The position numbers and the translations under genes were made by a program. DNA of 64,000 nt from Alligator mississippiensis (lineage: Eukaryota; Chordata; Crocodylia; Alligatoridae): NCBI RefSeq assembly GCF_030867095.1, contig NC_081826.1:35504001-35568000 (forward strand), read 5' to 3'. Within the stretch, counting starts at the first letter, position 1. Every line of letters starts with the position of its first letter. The notes beneath the pieces were generated by a model. The model made no database searches and was not told the DNA's origin. It worked only from the letters and a program-made list of their open reading frames with translations. Positions 48,801 through 57,563 of the stretch are shown piece after piece.

Positions 48801-51800
48801 CCAAACAAGACCTCTGTCTTGGAGACATCAAGAAAACTGAAACAGTCATGAACATTGGGGCGCTAGATCTTGAATAAAGGAGATATGTACTGATTCAGTG
48901 CTTCTGGGTACCCTGTAACAACACTACAGTGGTGCCCCAGGTATAATTTAAAGGTCATATAAACCCATTCAAAGTGAATTCCCCTTCTGCAGCAAGTGAC
49001 CCACTGTTACAAGGGATGCAAGGTGAACACCTTCTGACTGACATGAGCTGCAGTTCTATATTTCAACAGGTTTGCAAAATAAAGCTCTTTCATATCTGAT
49101 AAGCTTTCTCACAATGGCTGTGTTTCCTTGTTACATCTTCTCCCTTGATCATTTCTACAGGCATTCTACATAAGAAATATTATCCCCATCATGATGGCCC
49201 AAAGCTATTCCAGTCCCTCCAGGAACATGCATCTTCCTCACTGCCGTCTACTCTCACTATTCCCCTGCTCTTTACAAGAGGATAATTTAAAAGCATAAAT
49301 TAGGTCTGAGTCAAGATTCTGTTTCCTCTAACAGCTGCCATGTAAAATGATTTTTTGGTTGTTTCTTTCATCTTCCATTTCTGTTTGAATTATCCTATTT
49401 ATTATTGTATCCTCCAGAGAGAGAGAGGAAAAAAATGATCCAACATCCTATACATAAGAATATGACCTAAGAATTGCACAGTTCTAATCCCAGAGAATTT
49501 ACCAATGTGTGAGCAATGCCACTGAATTCAACTGGGTTCCTCAAGTGAGCAGCTATTCATTTACTCAAGTGATGCATATCCTACTCTCACTGTCAAAGTC
49601 CATGGTAGCACTCCCACTCATTTCAACTGGTGCTGGATTGAACTGACTCTTCAAAAAAAGCTGTTCTTGTTCAATGCACCCCTTAGTAACAATACTATAG
49701 ACTCTGATCATATTTTTCTAACTTTCTATAGCATTACATTTCATTTGAAGATATAAACCTTAAAAACTCTGATAAATCTTCTAAGTTAACACAGTTAATT
49801 CATACTTTTTTTGGCAAGGATGCTTTAGGCAGAAGAACATTTTGTGGCTTTTCTAAATTGCCTTTTGTTTTTCAACATGCTGGGTGACAGGGAGGCTTTC
49901 CAATTCCTTCTGAATTAATTTACATCTAAAAGGATAATAAATTTTCTCCTGAAATGCTTTAAGCATTTGCATGGCGCCTGTGTGAGAAATGCCTACCTCC
50001 TTTAATGTTAAGTTTCATTACTACAGAAACATCATTCCTATAGAAGACAAAGATACATAAGTGAAAACTTTGGCAACTTTTTCTCAACTGGGGAGCCAGT
50101 ATACTTCTAATTCTTCCCTTTTGGGGGCTCACATCTGTGTTGGTGTGGCTGCAAGTAGCATGTCTATGGCTGAAGTTCTGAAAACCCATGCCACCATGGC
50201 AATGCAATTCGGAATATGAAGCAAAAGTTCAGCATCCAATGTAAATGCTGGGGGAAAATGTACTATAGGTAAGGAGAACAGAATCTGGGTAGGCTCTGAC
50301 TTAATCTTCTAAAAAAAGTGCCATTAATGAGGCAAAACTGTTTGGAATGCTGTTTTTCTCTCACAAAGACATGTCAGGCAGTTGCCATTCTTCCTATACC
50401 ATTCCTGTACATAAATCAAACATTTATTCTATGACATCACTCTCTAAACATACCTCTTCACACATGTGATATTCTCCTGTGCCTATACTCTTGGTGGTAC
50501 ACAGAAATATACACTTCTACAGGAATTAGGAAGTTAAATCAATAGAGTTTGGGTGTGCTGTTGCCTAGAAATATCCATAACCTGTCATTTTTACATCATG
50601 ACAGAATCTCACACTGTGACAGGACGAGCTCCTAACAAAGGTTAGGTATAGATTCAAAAAGCCTGAGGAGGAATCATCTAAGTTACATGGCTTTCTGTAT
50701 GCAGCACAGTTTAGGTTAGTAGCAAACAGAACAGACGTTCACCCTTTGGTGGGGGGAGCAAATCTTAGACCAGGTTCCACCATTTTTAAACCAGGCTGTG
50801 TGTGCTGAACGTCTGTTTTGTTACAGGTATAGACTGGTTTTGTAACAGAACGCAAGTTCAGTGAATAAGTATAGATTGGTTTCTGATCATTTATACCGGT
50901 AAAAGTGTAAGGTCTAACTGGCCAAGATGCTAAGCTAGATTTGCAAGCTAAACTCACAGAATTAATTTTTCAAGCCTTTGAAATCAATGCAAATATTCCC
51001 ATTAATTTCAGTTGGGCAAGAATATTAACCATAATGTTTGGGTTTGGCAGCTAGATATGAGACTAGAGCACACAGCTACCCACACTTCATTTTTCCTCAG
51101 CGTTATAAGTAATTTAATTTTATTCTAAATATGAATGACTGCTAGGCTTTATATTGCAATAGAAACTACCTTTTCCTGTCAGTGAATGTGACGCAGTAAT
51201 GCTACAACACAATTCCTTTGATAAAGTTGACGTATTGTTCATCCTTTGTTCTATTACTGTATGGATCTCAATTCATGGATCTCTATTCATGCATGTGCAT
51301 CCTGCAAACATTTTTCTTCCAATTGGTCTAACCTAGAACTAGCTTCTAATTTTTTTAGTGAGCTGTACCTTAGATAAGAATAATAATGAAAGTCAAAATA
51401 AATAAGGGTGGCTGGAATTCAGGGGTTCACACAGATCAGTAACATATTACAGTTTATGGAAATATAAAGTTCTCTATGCACTGTAAAAGCCGCTCAGAAG
51501 CTCATATCTTATTTATGTCAATCACAATATCTCAGCAATATATTTTATTTGTTAAATACAAACCAAGGGCTAGATTTTCCAGCCTAAGTAATACAAAGCA
51601 ACTTTCCTTGTATGAGAGAACCTGGAGCTGACAGAGACAACTACACCTTCCCCCAAGTCAGGATAAAGATAGGAATGGCACGGTTGGAGGTACTGTGACA
51701 GAGGAAAGTTGAGGGAACACAGGAAAAGGTGAAGTGAAGCACACAGCTTTGCTACATGCACTCCTTCACTGGTATAAATTCCCAGTGATGTAAGTTAGGG

Positions 51801-53768
51801 CTGCCCACTAGTAGGATTTCCATTACGCTGGGGGTCAGGTACCTTTGAATGAGCTGCAACTGGTTCCCATTTGCCAGCTTTCTCCGCTACCTTTCAGCAC
51901 GGCCGAGTCGGGGCCTAATTTTATTTTTCTGCAAACTATTTTCATTCTGCTGCATTTTCTCAAACACGGCACTTAACAATTGATAACAATTAATTAGAAA
52001 TAATGTTAAATGATACTAATTTACACTTTGATTCCTTCTGAAAATACTTCCAAATTAGATCCATACAGACAGATCAACCATGCGGGTTAGTCAGTTCAGT
52101 TCAAAGATATGTGGACTAAGAATATTCCAGAAAGGACATTTGTGTGGGTTTGTCATCCTAAGAGGGAGACTTCCTATTTGTATCATTTATCTGGAAAACT
52201 CCTGGGCTACACTAAGGCAGGGAGATGGAATTTCTCTCAGGTCTCTGGCACCAGTTTTCCTGAACCTGGTACCTTTTGCATTACGTGCATCTTTGCCAAG
52301 CATGAGATCTAGTGCTAACTGTAGCAAGTGCTGCATGTATATGTATGCATTTGATATTGAGAATATATGATGTACACATAAATATGCCTGATGTATATTT
52401 GTTTGTTAGCCTTTAAGAAATGCATTTCTTAATTTTATACTTCTATTGACCTACCAAAACTGACACTTACTATTGCTCAAAACCTTATATTCTTCTTGAA
52501 AAAATAACAACCAGAATGCAAATTTGTTCTTCATGTGAACTGTTAAAATGCCTTATGCCAATTTGTCTTCAGTGAAGGCAGATTTGGTATTGCACTTAAG
52601 CACATATGCTTTTTCTGTACCTACACTCAAAATGCTAACTGACTTCTGAAAAAGCAAAAAAAAAAAAAAAAAAGCCTGATTTTCTATTATACTAATCTTG
52701 TTTTAATCACAGTCAAATGTGGATTTAACTACTATTGCTATTTAAGAAAATGCATTTCTATTATTTTTCATGTAAAGGTCTGAGGGGAGAACATGATAAG
52801 GGTTTGCAAAATACTAAATGGTGAAGAGACAGTAACTAGGGATTTACTCTCTCTCACACTACATGATCTAGGGGTCATAAAAGGAAACGAGTAGGTAGCG
52901 AGTTTAACTAATGCAAAAAAGTTCTTTTTCACCCTGTGTGTAATTAAAGCACGGAAGTCACGGCTGCCTGATATTATGGAAGCTGACTATGTAACCAGAT
53001 CCAAAAAAGGGATCGGATAAATTCTTGGAGGAAAGGGGCTTCAATAAGTACTGACCATGGGTTTTAGTGGTACAGCCTCTGAATGAGGCTGTCCTAGACC
53101 TTAGCTGCTGGAGGCTGCAAGTGGCAGAGGAACCAGCACCCACCCGCTCTCTGCCACCGGTGACACAGCGGGCTGGGCAAGATGGACCTATAGTTCCCGT
53201 AACATATACGAGGCTACCCTATGTATGCAAATACTTTCATTGAAGGCAATGGACACCGGACCTCCGCAGAAGGGGTCTGTCGGACACAGGACCTGCTGGC
53301 TTTGTCTCGCCTATCCCCGTGCCATCCGGAGGAGGACGTCAAGCAGGCACAGGCTTTAAAACGGATCCCCGCTGGTCTGAAATGGAGGGGTTCAGACCAG
53401 GCGGAGGAGGAGAGGCCGGCACTGCCCTGGGATGCTGAGGCTGGGAGCCGGAGCTGGCGGCGGCCGGCGCTCCCAGGAGGAGTCGTCCTGTCTACACGGG
53501 GCCGCCCCCGCCCCCGCTCCCGTCGCCGTCCCCGTCCCCGTCCCCGTCCCCCGGCTCAACTTCTCGGCGCGCCCGGCCCGGCCCGCGGGGACAGACCCAG
53601 CCGCAGCCGCTCACCTCCGTCGTCCTCCTCCAGGGAGTTCATGCAGGGGAAGTAGCCGGCGAGCGCCTCGAAGGAGGCGGACAGGCTGCTCCGGCTCTGC
53701 GAGCGCTGCACGCCGCGCGCCCCGGCCCCGGCCCCGGCCCCGGCCCCGGCCGCGCCCTGCCGGCCCAT
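30604..53768 (-). CDS. RIMS2: RIMS2, short gamma isoform (RIM2 gamma / NIM2), six spliced exons
   Basis: Rab3-interacting molecule 2 is a presynaptic active-zone scaffold; the gamma form carries only the isoform-specific N-terminus, a linker and the C2B domain, and in mammals supports calcium-channel function and neurite growth. Seen here: join of 53615-53768, 34842-34983, 33669-33781, 32850-32951, 31300-31439 and 30604-30822 on the minus strand gives 870 bases, 289 residues plus stop, with matching phases (1, 2, 1, 1, 0) and GT/AG at every border. Residues 1-51 are the gamma N-terminus, about 52-136 the linker, about 137-260 C2B, the rest the tail ending GPSYARS. The C2B loops lack the usual calcium-binding aspartates (GSKTLPAPYVK in loop 1, [15 protein letters not shown] in loop 3), as known for RIM C2B. 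RIMS2 rather than RIMS1 or RIMS3 is chosen from MDHKSFMG and [18 protein letters not shown]. The long RIM2 isoforms should share exons 2-6; their upstream exons are not in the window. Confidence 0.95.
31300..31439 (-). CDS. RIMS2: RIMS2 exon 5 (C2B core)
   Basis: 140 bases, donor GTAAGT, ends in phase 0. Reads [20 protein letters not shown], then [20 protein letters not shown] and PQGKVLQ. The [10 protein letters not shown] strand is the polybasic C2B face that binds acidic phospholipid in this family. The acceptor ends in TAAG rather than CAG (CCTAAG before the exon), a weaker but allowed form; the frame requires this site. Confidence 0.94.
32060..32608. mobile_element. hAT-like MITE, 549 bp, in RIMS2 intron 4
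   Basis: Ends CAGGTATTTCCAACTTC and, inverted, CAGGACTGTTCAACGGG; flanks ACTTATAT (32052-32059) and GCTTATAG (32609-32616) match at 6 of 8. The core is GC-rich and codes for nothing recognisable. It sits 240 bases downstream of the exon 4 donor. Confidence 0.75.
32850..32951 (-). CDS. RIMS2: RIMS2 exon 4 (start of C2B domain)
   Basis: Acceptor CTTTTTCAG, donor GTAAGA, 102 bases, phase 1 at both ends. Codes for [20 protein letters not shown] then [14 protein letters not shown], the first strands and first top loop of C2B. The loop has Lys, Pro and Ser where calcium-binding C2 domains have aspartate, in line with the calcium-independent C2B of RIM proteins. Confidence 0.95.
33265..33615 (-). 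mobile_element. MIR/CORE-SINE-like remnant, RIMS2 intron 3
   Basis: CCATTTTACAGACAGAGAAA at about 33298 and GGCAGAGCCAGAGCTAGAAC at about 33569, then ACTTGATTCCCAATTCTGTG, resemble two consecutive parts of the MIR/L2 shared 3' region, spread by about 180 bases of unrelated sequence. It is old and heavily mutated; strand is uncertain. Confidence 0.4.
33669..33781 (-). CDS. RIMS2: RIMS2 exon 3 (linker to C2B)
   Basis: Acceptor TTTCTTTCAG, donor GTAAGC, 113 bases. The first base completes Asn, then [20 protein letters not shown] followed by [18 protein letters not shown]. The [17 protein letters not shown] segment is a signature of all RIM C-terminal regions. It ends in phase 1. The 1060-base intron to exon 2 carries a SINE-like insertion with a 16-bp target duplication. 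Confidence 0.95.
34278..34469 (+). mobile_element. SINE-like repeat with 16-bp target duplication, RIMS2 intron 2
   Basis: A 160-base body (34294-34453) lies between two perfect copies of AATATCAGTCATGGGT (34278-34293 and 34454-34469), a length typical of LINE-driven insertion. The body includes TCTTTTATTAGACCAACTCA and AGCTTTTGGGTACAA, which I recognise from a very common alligator interspersed repeat. Strand is tentative. Confidence 0.75.
34842..34983 (-). CDS. RIMS2: RIMS2 exon 2 (linker, shared with long isoforms)
   Basis: Acceptor TTTCTACAG, donor GTAAGA, 142 bases. With the G from exon 1 it completes a Glu codon and reads [20 protein letters not shown], then [20 protein letters not shown] and YSSEG. 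This serine- and arginine-rich linker is typical of the RIM family just before C2B and is common to alpha, beta and gamma forms. The exon ends in phase 2, two bases into an Asn codon. Confidence 0.95.
34984..37124 (-). other. RIMS2 gamma intron 1, 3' part, no exon seen
   Basis: AT-rich intron sequence. I looked for further RIM exons on the minus strand and found none. No transposon recognised. Confidence 0.6.
37125..38023 (+). mobile_element. CR1 LINE 3' half with long open frame
   Basis: A 305-codon open frame (37017-37934; CR1 sequence starts near codon 37) covers the end of the reverse transcriptase and the C-terminal region: [20 protein letters not shown], then [34 protein letters not shown] and [17 protein letters not shown]. 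Ending TGA is followed by the short 3' UTR with GGCTGGACTCGAT and a terminal ATGAAATCT repeat, the CR1 hallmark. It is 5'-truncated, so it is not an autonomous element. The open frame suggests a younger copy than the others in the window. It lies in RIMS2 gamma intron 1, antisense to the gene. Confidence 0.92.
38024..41636 (-). other. RIMS2 gamma intron 1, AT-rich
   Basis: Apart from the Charlie-like fragment at 39262-39533, I see only AT-rich intron DNA and poly(A/T) runs. Confidence 0.55.
39262..39533. mobile_element. hAT/Charlie-like repeat fragment
   Basis: AGAGTGGGCAAAGCCTGGCC followed by CATGGGCCGGATTTG matches the general terminus of Charlie-type hAT repeats. The right part is GC-rich and ends near CCCTGGGCTAGATTTCATTT. 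Ends are decayed. Confidence 0.45.
41637..41947. mobile_element. Tigger/pogo-like MITE, 311 bp
   Basis: Ends CAGGAAACTCTCAGTATTCG and, inverted, CAGGCGACCCTCGCCATTCG, flanked by TA on each side (41635-41636, 41948-41949), fit Tc1/mariner elements of the Tigger group. The inside has ATTCGCG-rich subterminal repeats and a GC-rich core. Non-coding. Confidence 0.75.
42332..43495. mobile_element. hAT-superfamily foldback element with perfect 8-bp target duplication
   Basis: Terminal inverted repeats TAGAGGTGCAC and GTGCACCTCTA are flanked by ATAGATTT on both sides (42324-42331 and 43496-43503), the 8-bp duplication of hAT transposition. The inside is two diverged inverted arms of about 540 bases each: for example GCTACAGGGAATTTTGGGGT on the plus strand at about 42846 recurs inverted at about 42943-42963, and the GC-rich arms match outward from there. 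The spacer is about 55 bases. No transposase is encoded, so it is non-autonomous. Confidence 0.88.
43599..43814. mobile_element. hAT-like MITE, 216 bp
   Basis: Ends CAGGGGTTTTCAAACT and, inverted, CAGGGGTTCTCAAATT are classic hAT termini. Flanks GTTTAAGT (43591-43598) and GTTTAAGG (43815-43822) match at 7 of 8 bases. The core is GC-rich with a CCA repeat. It lies 100 bases from the foldback hAT element. Confidence 0.85.
44555..44993. mobile_element. hAT-like MITE, 439 bp
   Basis: Ends CAGTGGTCACCAACC and, inverted, CAGTGGTCTCCCTTT. Flanks TTCTATAA (44547-44554) and TTCTATAG (44994-45001) match at 7 of 8 bases. No transposase. GC-rich core with AT-rich ends. Confidence 0.85.
45976..46922 (+). 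mobile_element. CpG-rich insertion in CR1, possible solo LTR
   Basis: This 947-base block is far richer in CpG than its surroundings and sits exactly between two CR1 pieces that join in frame when it is removed. It has CCAAT-type motifs in reverse (TTGGCCG, GATTGGCTT near 46228-46270), a TATA-like GTACAAAAGG at about 46283, a near repeat of GGACCCGCGGAGCCTA (46503 and 46556), and an AT-rich AAATAATC near 46683, an order like U3-R-U5. A small hairpin GGGTTGTCACAACCC lies at its left end. Ends and target duplication are not clear, so the LTR call is an inference. Confidence 0.5.
46959..47481 (+). mobile_element. hAT-type element fragment (left end only)
   Basis: It starts TAGGGGTGCACCGATAAA, the same terminal sequence as the complete hAT element at 42332, followed by an AT-rich subterminal part also shared with it. 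After about 150 bases it runs through a CA repeat (47125-47137) into unrelated GC-rich sequence, and no right end is found before CR1 resumes at about 47482. Confidence 0.6.
48581..50639 (-). other. RIMS2 gamma intron 1, no feature
   Basis: AT-rich unique-looking sequence; nothing supportable. Confidence 0.55.
50640..50926. mobile_element. Harbinger-like family member, fragment
   Basis: Contains GAACGTCTGTTTTGTTACAG and GGTATAGACTGGTTTTG, the subterminal motif shared with the elements at 20066 and 24458, and ends near CTAACTGGCC. The ends are decayed. Confidence 0.45.
50927..52769 (-). other. RIMS2 gamma intron 1, no feature
   Basis: AT-rich unique-looking sequence with a poly(A) run at 52656. 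An open frame of 96 codons at 52080-52370 on the plus strand has no recognisable domain. Confidence 0.55.
52656..52674. repeat. Poly(A) run
   Basis: Nineteen consecutive A bases in RIMS2 gamma intron 1; no retroposed sequence is recognisable just upstream. Confidence 0.85.
52770..53215 (+). mobile_element. L3-type (CR1 clade) LINE 3' region
   Basis: GAGAACATGATAAGGGTTTG, then CTCTCTCACACTACATGATC and AAAAAGTTCTTTTTCACCCT match the C-terminal domain of L3/CR1-like elements (translated shape KVRKFFFT..RVIK..SRLPD), then ATTCTTGGAGGAAAGGGGCT. Many frame breaks. It ends close to the left side of the CpG island. Confidence 0.7.
53519..53551. repeat. CCGTCC six-base tandem repeat
   Basis: Five or so imperfect units of CCGTCC lie in intron 1 just downstream of the exon 1 donor, inside the CpG island. 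With the six-base arrays at 53722 and 53862 this makes three GC-rich hexamer arrays within 370 bases, each able to slip during replication. Confidence 0.8.
53615..53768 (-). CDS. RIMS2: RIMS2 gamma exon 1 (isoform-specific first exon)
   Basis: Codes for residues 1-51 plus the first base of codon 52. The ATG at 53768-53766 is the first in its open frame, with A at -3 and G at +4, a strong Kozak context, and the protein then starts MGRQG as in mammalian RIM2 gamma. An Ala-Gly run made by a six-base repeat (plus strand 53722-53754) follows, then the conserved [18 protein letters not shown] and [13 protein letters not shown]. The donor is GTGAGC, phase 1. This exon exists only in transcripts started from the internal gamma promoter. 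The Ala-Gly run is longer than in the human protein as I remember it. Confidence 0.93.
53722..53754. repeat. CCCCGG six-base tandem repeat inside exon 1
   Basis: Perfect or near-perfect hexamer units in the RIMS2 gamma coding exon are translated on the minus strand as alternating Ala and Gly (residues about 6-17). Because each unit is six bases, unit gain or loss keeps the frame and only changes the length of the Ala-Gly run. Confidence 0.9.
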
Positions 53769-54050
53769 CCTGCCTCCGCCCTTGGCGCGGTACAAGAAGC
53801 GCGGCGTCTTGGCGGTGCGGCGGGGCCGGCTGCTGCCCGCCAGACTGTGCCGCGGCGCCGGGCTGGGGCTGGGGCTGGGGCTGGTGCCTCCCCCCGCACG
53901 TGGCCGCCTGGCTGGGCGCGGCCGCGGCAGTCACGGGGCGGGGGGCTCAGCCTGTCCCAGCCGCCCCCCGGGCAGCGCCTGTGCCTCGCCGAGCGCCCCC
54001 GTGAGCCTGGAGAACGGGAATTGCAGCCCCCTCAGCCTCCCCTCGGTCCC
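53769..54050 (-). promoter_or_regulatory. RIMS2 gamma promoter and 5' UTR region within a CpG island
   Basis: The CpG-rich island runs from about 53240 to 54050 and covers exon 1 and the DNA upstream of it; the rest of the intron is AT-rich. No TATA box is evident, as expected for a CpG-island promoter. A GGGGCT six-base repeat at 53862-53883 could form G-quadruplexes. The island stops where a CR1 copy begins (about 54056). The transcription start is not determinable here. Confidence 0.7.
53862..53883. repeat. GGGGCT six-base tandem repeat
   Basis: Four G-runs of three or more on the plus strand (GGGCTGGGGCTGGGGCTGGG) meet the simple G-quadruplex pattern. It lies about 100 bases upstream of the RIMS2 gamma start codon, on the non-coding strand for this gene. 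Confidence 0.8.
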
Positions 54051-54055
54051 CGGAA

Positions 54056-55206
54056 GGATGCGGGTCCTCAAGGAATCCATCTCTGAGCACTTGGAGAAGA
54101 AAGTGATAAGAGTCAGCATGGATCCCAAGCCATGTCTGACCAACCTGATGAGATGAGTGGTTCTGGCAAAAACAGTGGACATGAACTACCTTGACTTGAT
54201 CAGGCTTTCGATACAGTCTCCCACAGCATTCTTGCGAGCAAGCTACGGAAATATGGGTTGGATAAGGCGGCTAGAAAACTGGCGGGATCCCAGTATTTTC
54301 ACCTAGAAGATGGGATGGATTGCACCCTTAGCAAGTTTGCAGATGGCATCAAGCTGGGCAGAGCAGTAGATATGCTGGAGGGTTGGGCTAGGATTCAGGG
54401 CGACCTACACAAATTGGAGGCTTGGGCCAGAAGGAATCTCCTGAGGTTCCACAAGCACGAGTGCAAAGTCCTGCACTTAGGCCGGAACGAACAATCCCAT
54501 GCACCGCTACAGCCTGGGGAGCAACTGGCTAAGCAGAAAAGGACCTGGGGGTTACAGTGGACAATAAGCTGAGTATGAGCCAGCAGTGTGCCCTTGTTGC
54601 CAAGAAGGCTAACAGCATACTGGGCTGCATTAGTAGGAGTGTTGCCAGCAGATGAAGGGAAGTGATTATTCTCCTTGGGGCCACATCTGGAGTACTGTGT
54701 ACAGTTTTGAGGCCCCCACTACAGAAAGGATGTGGACAAATTGGAGAGTCCGGCAGACAGCAATGCAAATGGTTAGGAGGCTGGGGGACATTACATCTGA
54801 GGACAGGCTGAGTGATTTGGGCTGATTTAGTTTGGAGAAGAGAAGGGGGGAGGATTTCATAGCAGCCTTCAGCTACCTGAAGGGGGTTCCAAAGAGGATG
54901 GAGCTGGACTGTTCTCAGTGGTGGCAGACAACAGAACAAAGACCCAAGGTCTCAAGTTGTGCCAAAGGAAGTTTAGGTTAGATATTAGAAAAAAAAAACC
55001 CTCTCTCACTTGGGGTAGTAACCCACACGGGGAGAGCAGTAAAGCACTGCAACAGGTTACCCAGAGAGACTGGAATCTTGGAAGTTCTTAAGAGCCAGCT
55101 AAAAGTCTTCGCTGGGACGACCTAGCTGGGGATGGTCTGGCTTGGAGTAGGCGGGTGGACTAGATGACTAGGTCCTTTCTAGCCCTAATTTTCTATGATT
55201 CTATGA
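54056..55206 (+). mobile_element. CR1 LINE, 5'-truncated, decayed
   Basis: Starts within the reverse transcriptase (translated shape of VLKESISEHLEKKVIR), passes the LSKFADGIKLG catalytic-region remnant (a decayed form of the FADD box) and [12 protein letters not shown] sequence, and ends in the CR1 3' tail with GGACTAGATGAC and a TTCTATGATTCTATGA repeat. Frameshifts and small deletions break the frame. It lies head-on to RIMS2 and directly next to the gamma CpG island, so its insertion or retention marks the island edge. Confidence 0.9.
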
Positions 55207-55714
55207 ACCACTTAGCTCCAGAGGTGCTGCCCTGCCTTCTTCCTATTTCCCCAGGGTATCTGAGGCTGGCCCTGCTGAGGTCTGTAAAATTTTCTGACTT
55301 CTCCAAGTGCAAGCGACTGCAGGAGGTACAGCACACTCACCTGTATGTGCCTAGTTTAGGTGCCTGCCTCATCCTCTGTGCTTTGCAGATAAAAAATTGG
55401 ATCTGAAGAAGTTTCACAAAATATAAGTTTTATTCCCTTAGTAGCATTGCCAAGCTTCTCCTTACGGCCTGCTCTTGCCAAGAGTGTTAGCCAGGAGCAA
55501 TATGTGGCATGAAAGATCATTCAAGTTCTTTTCTGGGCTCCAGGGGCCAAGAGGAGATGCTTTAAAGGCTTTTCAGAAATCAAGTCACCCCCAGTTTCTT
55601 GCCATTTAAAAAAAATCCTTGCCTATATGTGACTTCTGTGGCAGATACTTGTTTAGTAAAAGAGTTTAGATGTTCTTGGAATTGTTTAGTTGTATGTAGC
55701 AAGGGACAAATCCT

Positions 55715-55790
55715 GCAAGAAACCGGGGGGCTGGATCCAATGATCTGTAAGGGCCTTTCTAGTCCCTAACAGCTATGAAATTTCCCACAA
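55715..55790 (+). mobile_element. Short CR1-like 3' tail
   Basis: GGGGGGCTGGATCCAATGAT followed by CTTTCTAGTCCCTAACAGC and TATGAAAT is a short CR1 3' UTR remnant. Confidence 0.5.
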
Positions 55791-56498
55791 ACCCTTAAGT
55801 TTGAGTACAGACTAAATGCTCCACAGTCAAGGCGCTGAACAGAAACACTTGGGTCCTTATTGCAATTCGTCTGGCAATGGCTATTGCATATCCTATTTAT
55901 GTGCAATATAAAAAGTCAATTTTATTTTCAATATATTTTTATCACAGTAACTTAGTTTTACCATTCTTTCCTTTTTTGTCAAATTTAGTTATAATGATGT
56001 CAGTACCGGGATATTAAGCAAAAAAATAAAACAAACGAATGAAAAAAACTAACCAAGTGCTGACTACTGCTTAAAAGGGCTATTTACTGTTTTAAAATTC
56101 CTTTATAGCATTTAAGGAATTCTGCTATAACAGTTTGTGACAATGCAAAAGGCAGAAAACTGAAAAACAAAGCAACATTTCAACTCTCTAAATGCTATTA
56201 ATTCTCTAATAAAGAGTATTATTGTTTAGAGGCTGAATGCATAAGTCCTCTGTACAGAAGGCCTGTCTGAAGCCCATTGAAGTTTTTCATGAAGAATATT
56301 TATAGGATCAGGCCTTGGAGTACATTGGATGGAGCTGTTTAATGAAAAGCTCTGCTAATGATCAAAAATTGTAAATTCTTACTCTTCCATTTTGTGAAAG
56401 AAAGAAAGCTAATACAAAAAAACCTTCAATACTTTGAATCTATACACATCTAGAGAAAGTGATTTCCCTATATTCACTCACAAATGACTACACACATT

Positions 56499-56799
56499 GG
56501 GTACATCCCCATGAGCAGCCTTACCTGGCGTTCTGGGGGGTCTCCCAGGGCTCCAGTGGTGGTGATCCAGGTGCATGGAGCCTGGTTGGCAGCTGAAGCA
56601 TGGCTCTAGCCACCACCCCACTTTTTTCTGGCGCTTTTTTTTTTTTTGACACTAGAATCATCTGGTGTGAAAAAGCCCTGCCACGCTGCAAATTAGCTGT
56701 GCAGGGAATGCCTGCATGTGCAGCATGTGTGGTTTGCGGTGCCGCAGCCAGATCTGCGGTGCCACAAACCACATGTTGCATGCTCATCTGGGCACACCC
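56499..56799. mobile_element. Inverted-repeat MITE, 301 bp, ATT flanks
   Basis: Left GGGTACATCCCCATGAGCA and inverted right GGGTGTGCCCAGATGAGCA, flanked on both sides by ATT (56496-56498, 56800-56802), a 3-bp duplication of the PIF/Harbinger type. Shares internal sequence with 23709-24183. Non-coding. Confidence 0.7.
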
Positions 56800-57463
56800 A
56801 TTGGGGCCAAATTTGATCCCTGTTTTTTCTGTATTAACTATACAGAATTAACTATATGTCTGTATGCTTCTTATAAACTGAAATGAATACTTTGAAATGC
56901 ATATTATAGTATGGGGGAAATTAGCACTTCCCCTTCATTTAAAACATACAAGGACTTAAAGAAATTGTTATTTCTCCCCTAATATATTTAGTTACAATCA
57001 GGTCCTGGTAGCTATTTTTCTGGCATGTATCACATTTTCATTTCAAAATTACAGTACTCTTCTATTCCTAATAAATTACATATGACAAAGTTAAAAAAAA
57101 GAGAGAGAGAGCATCTGAGAAACAGGAAAAGACATGTACTTCTTGATCAAGCAACTCACGTAAAAACAAGAAAAAATCTTGCATTCAAATTTCCAGAATA
57201 GTAGAGTTGAAAATTAAAATGCCCTCAGTGAAGCTACTGGCCATGTACAGGCATTACATTTCTAGCGGGTAATTGCTGCTCTCCTGAGAGAAACCACAAG
57301 TATACTGGTGTTCATCACGTCTCTCCTGCAAAAAAAATACCTCCTGTGGGAGAAATATCCTCCCCTTTCAATGAGGAAAAACTCTCTTGCCAGAGGCCTC
57401 TCCTGCAGGAAAGATCACCCATAAGCTTCCCTGCCTCTTGATTCCTCCCAGGGACTCTGAAGA

Positions 57464-57563
57464 GTTGAGCAGCAGGGAAATACTCCCCATGCCTTCCCCA
57501 GATCCCAGGAGGGGTTGAGCAGTGGGGAAAGACTCCCTGCGCCTTCCCCAGACCAGGGTCATC
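57464..57563. repeat. Degenerate 50-bp tandem repeat
   Basis: Two units beginning GTTGAGCAGCAGGGAAA (57464) and GTTGAGCAGTGGGGAAA (57514), each followed by CTCCC..GCCTTCCCCAGA. A third, weaker copy lies near 58030. Non-coding. Confidence 0.7.

Noticed and set aside
53766..53795. Upstream in-frame start for RIMS2 gamma at 53795
   Set aside because: The codon there is TTG; the first ATG is at 53768 and matches the known protein start with a strong context.
53432..54004. 190-codon open frame on the plus strand across the CpG island
   Set aside because: It is the antisense shadow of RIMS2 gamma exon 1 and GC-rich repeats; Arg/Pro/Ala composition reflects the base content.
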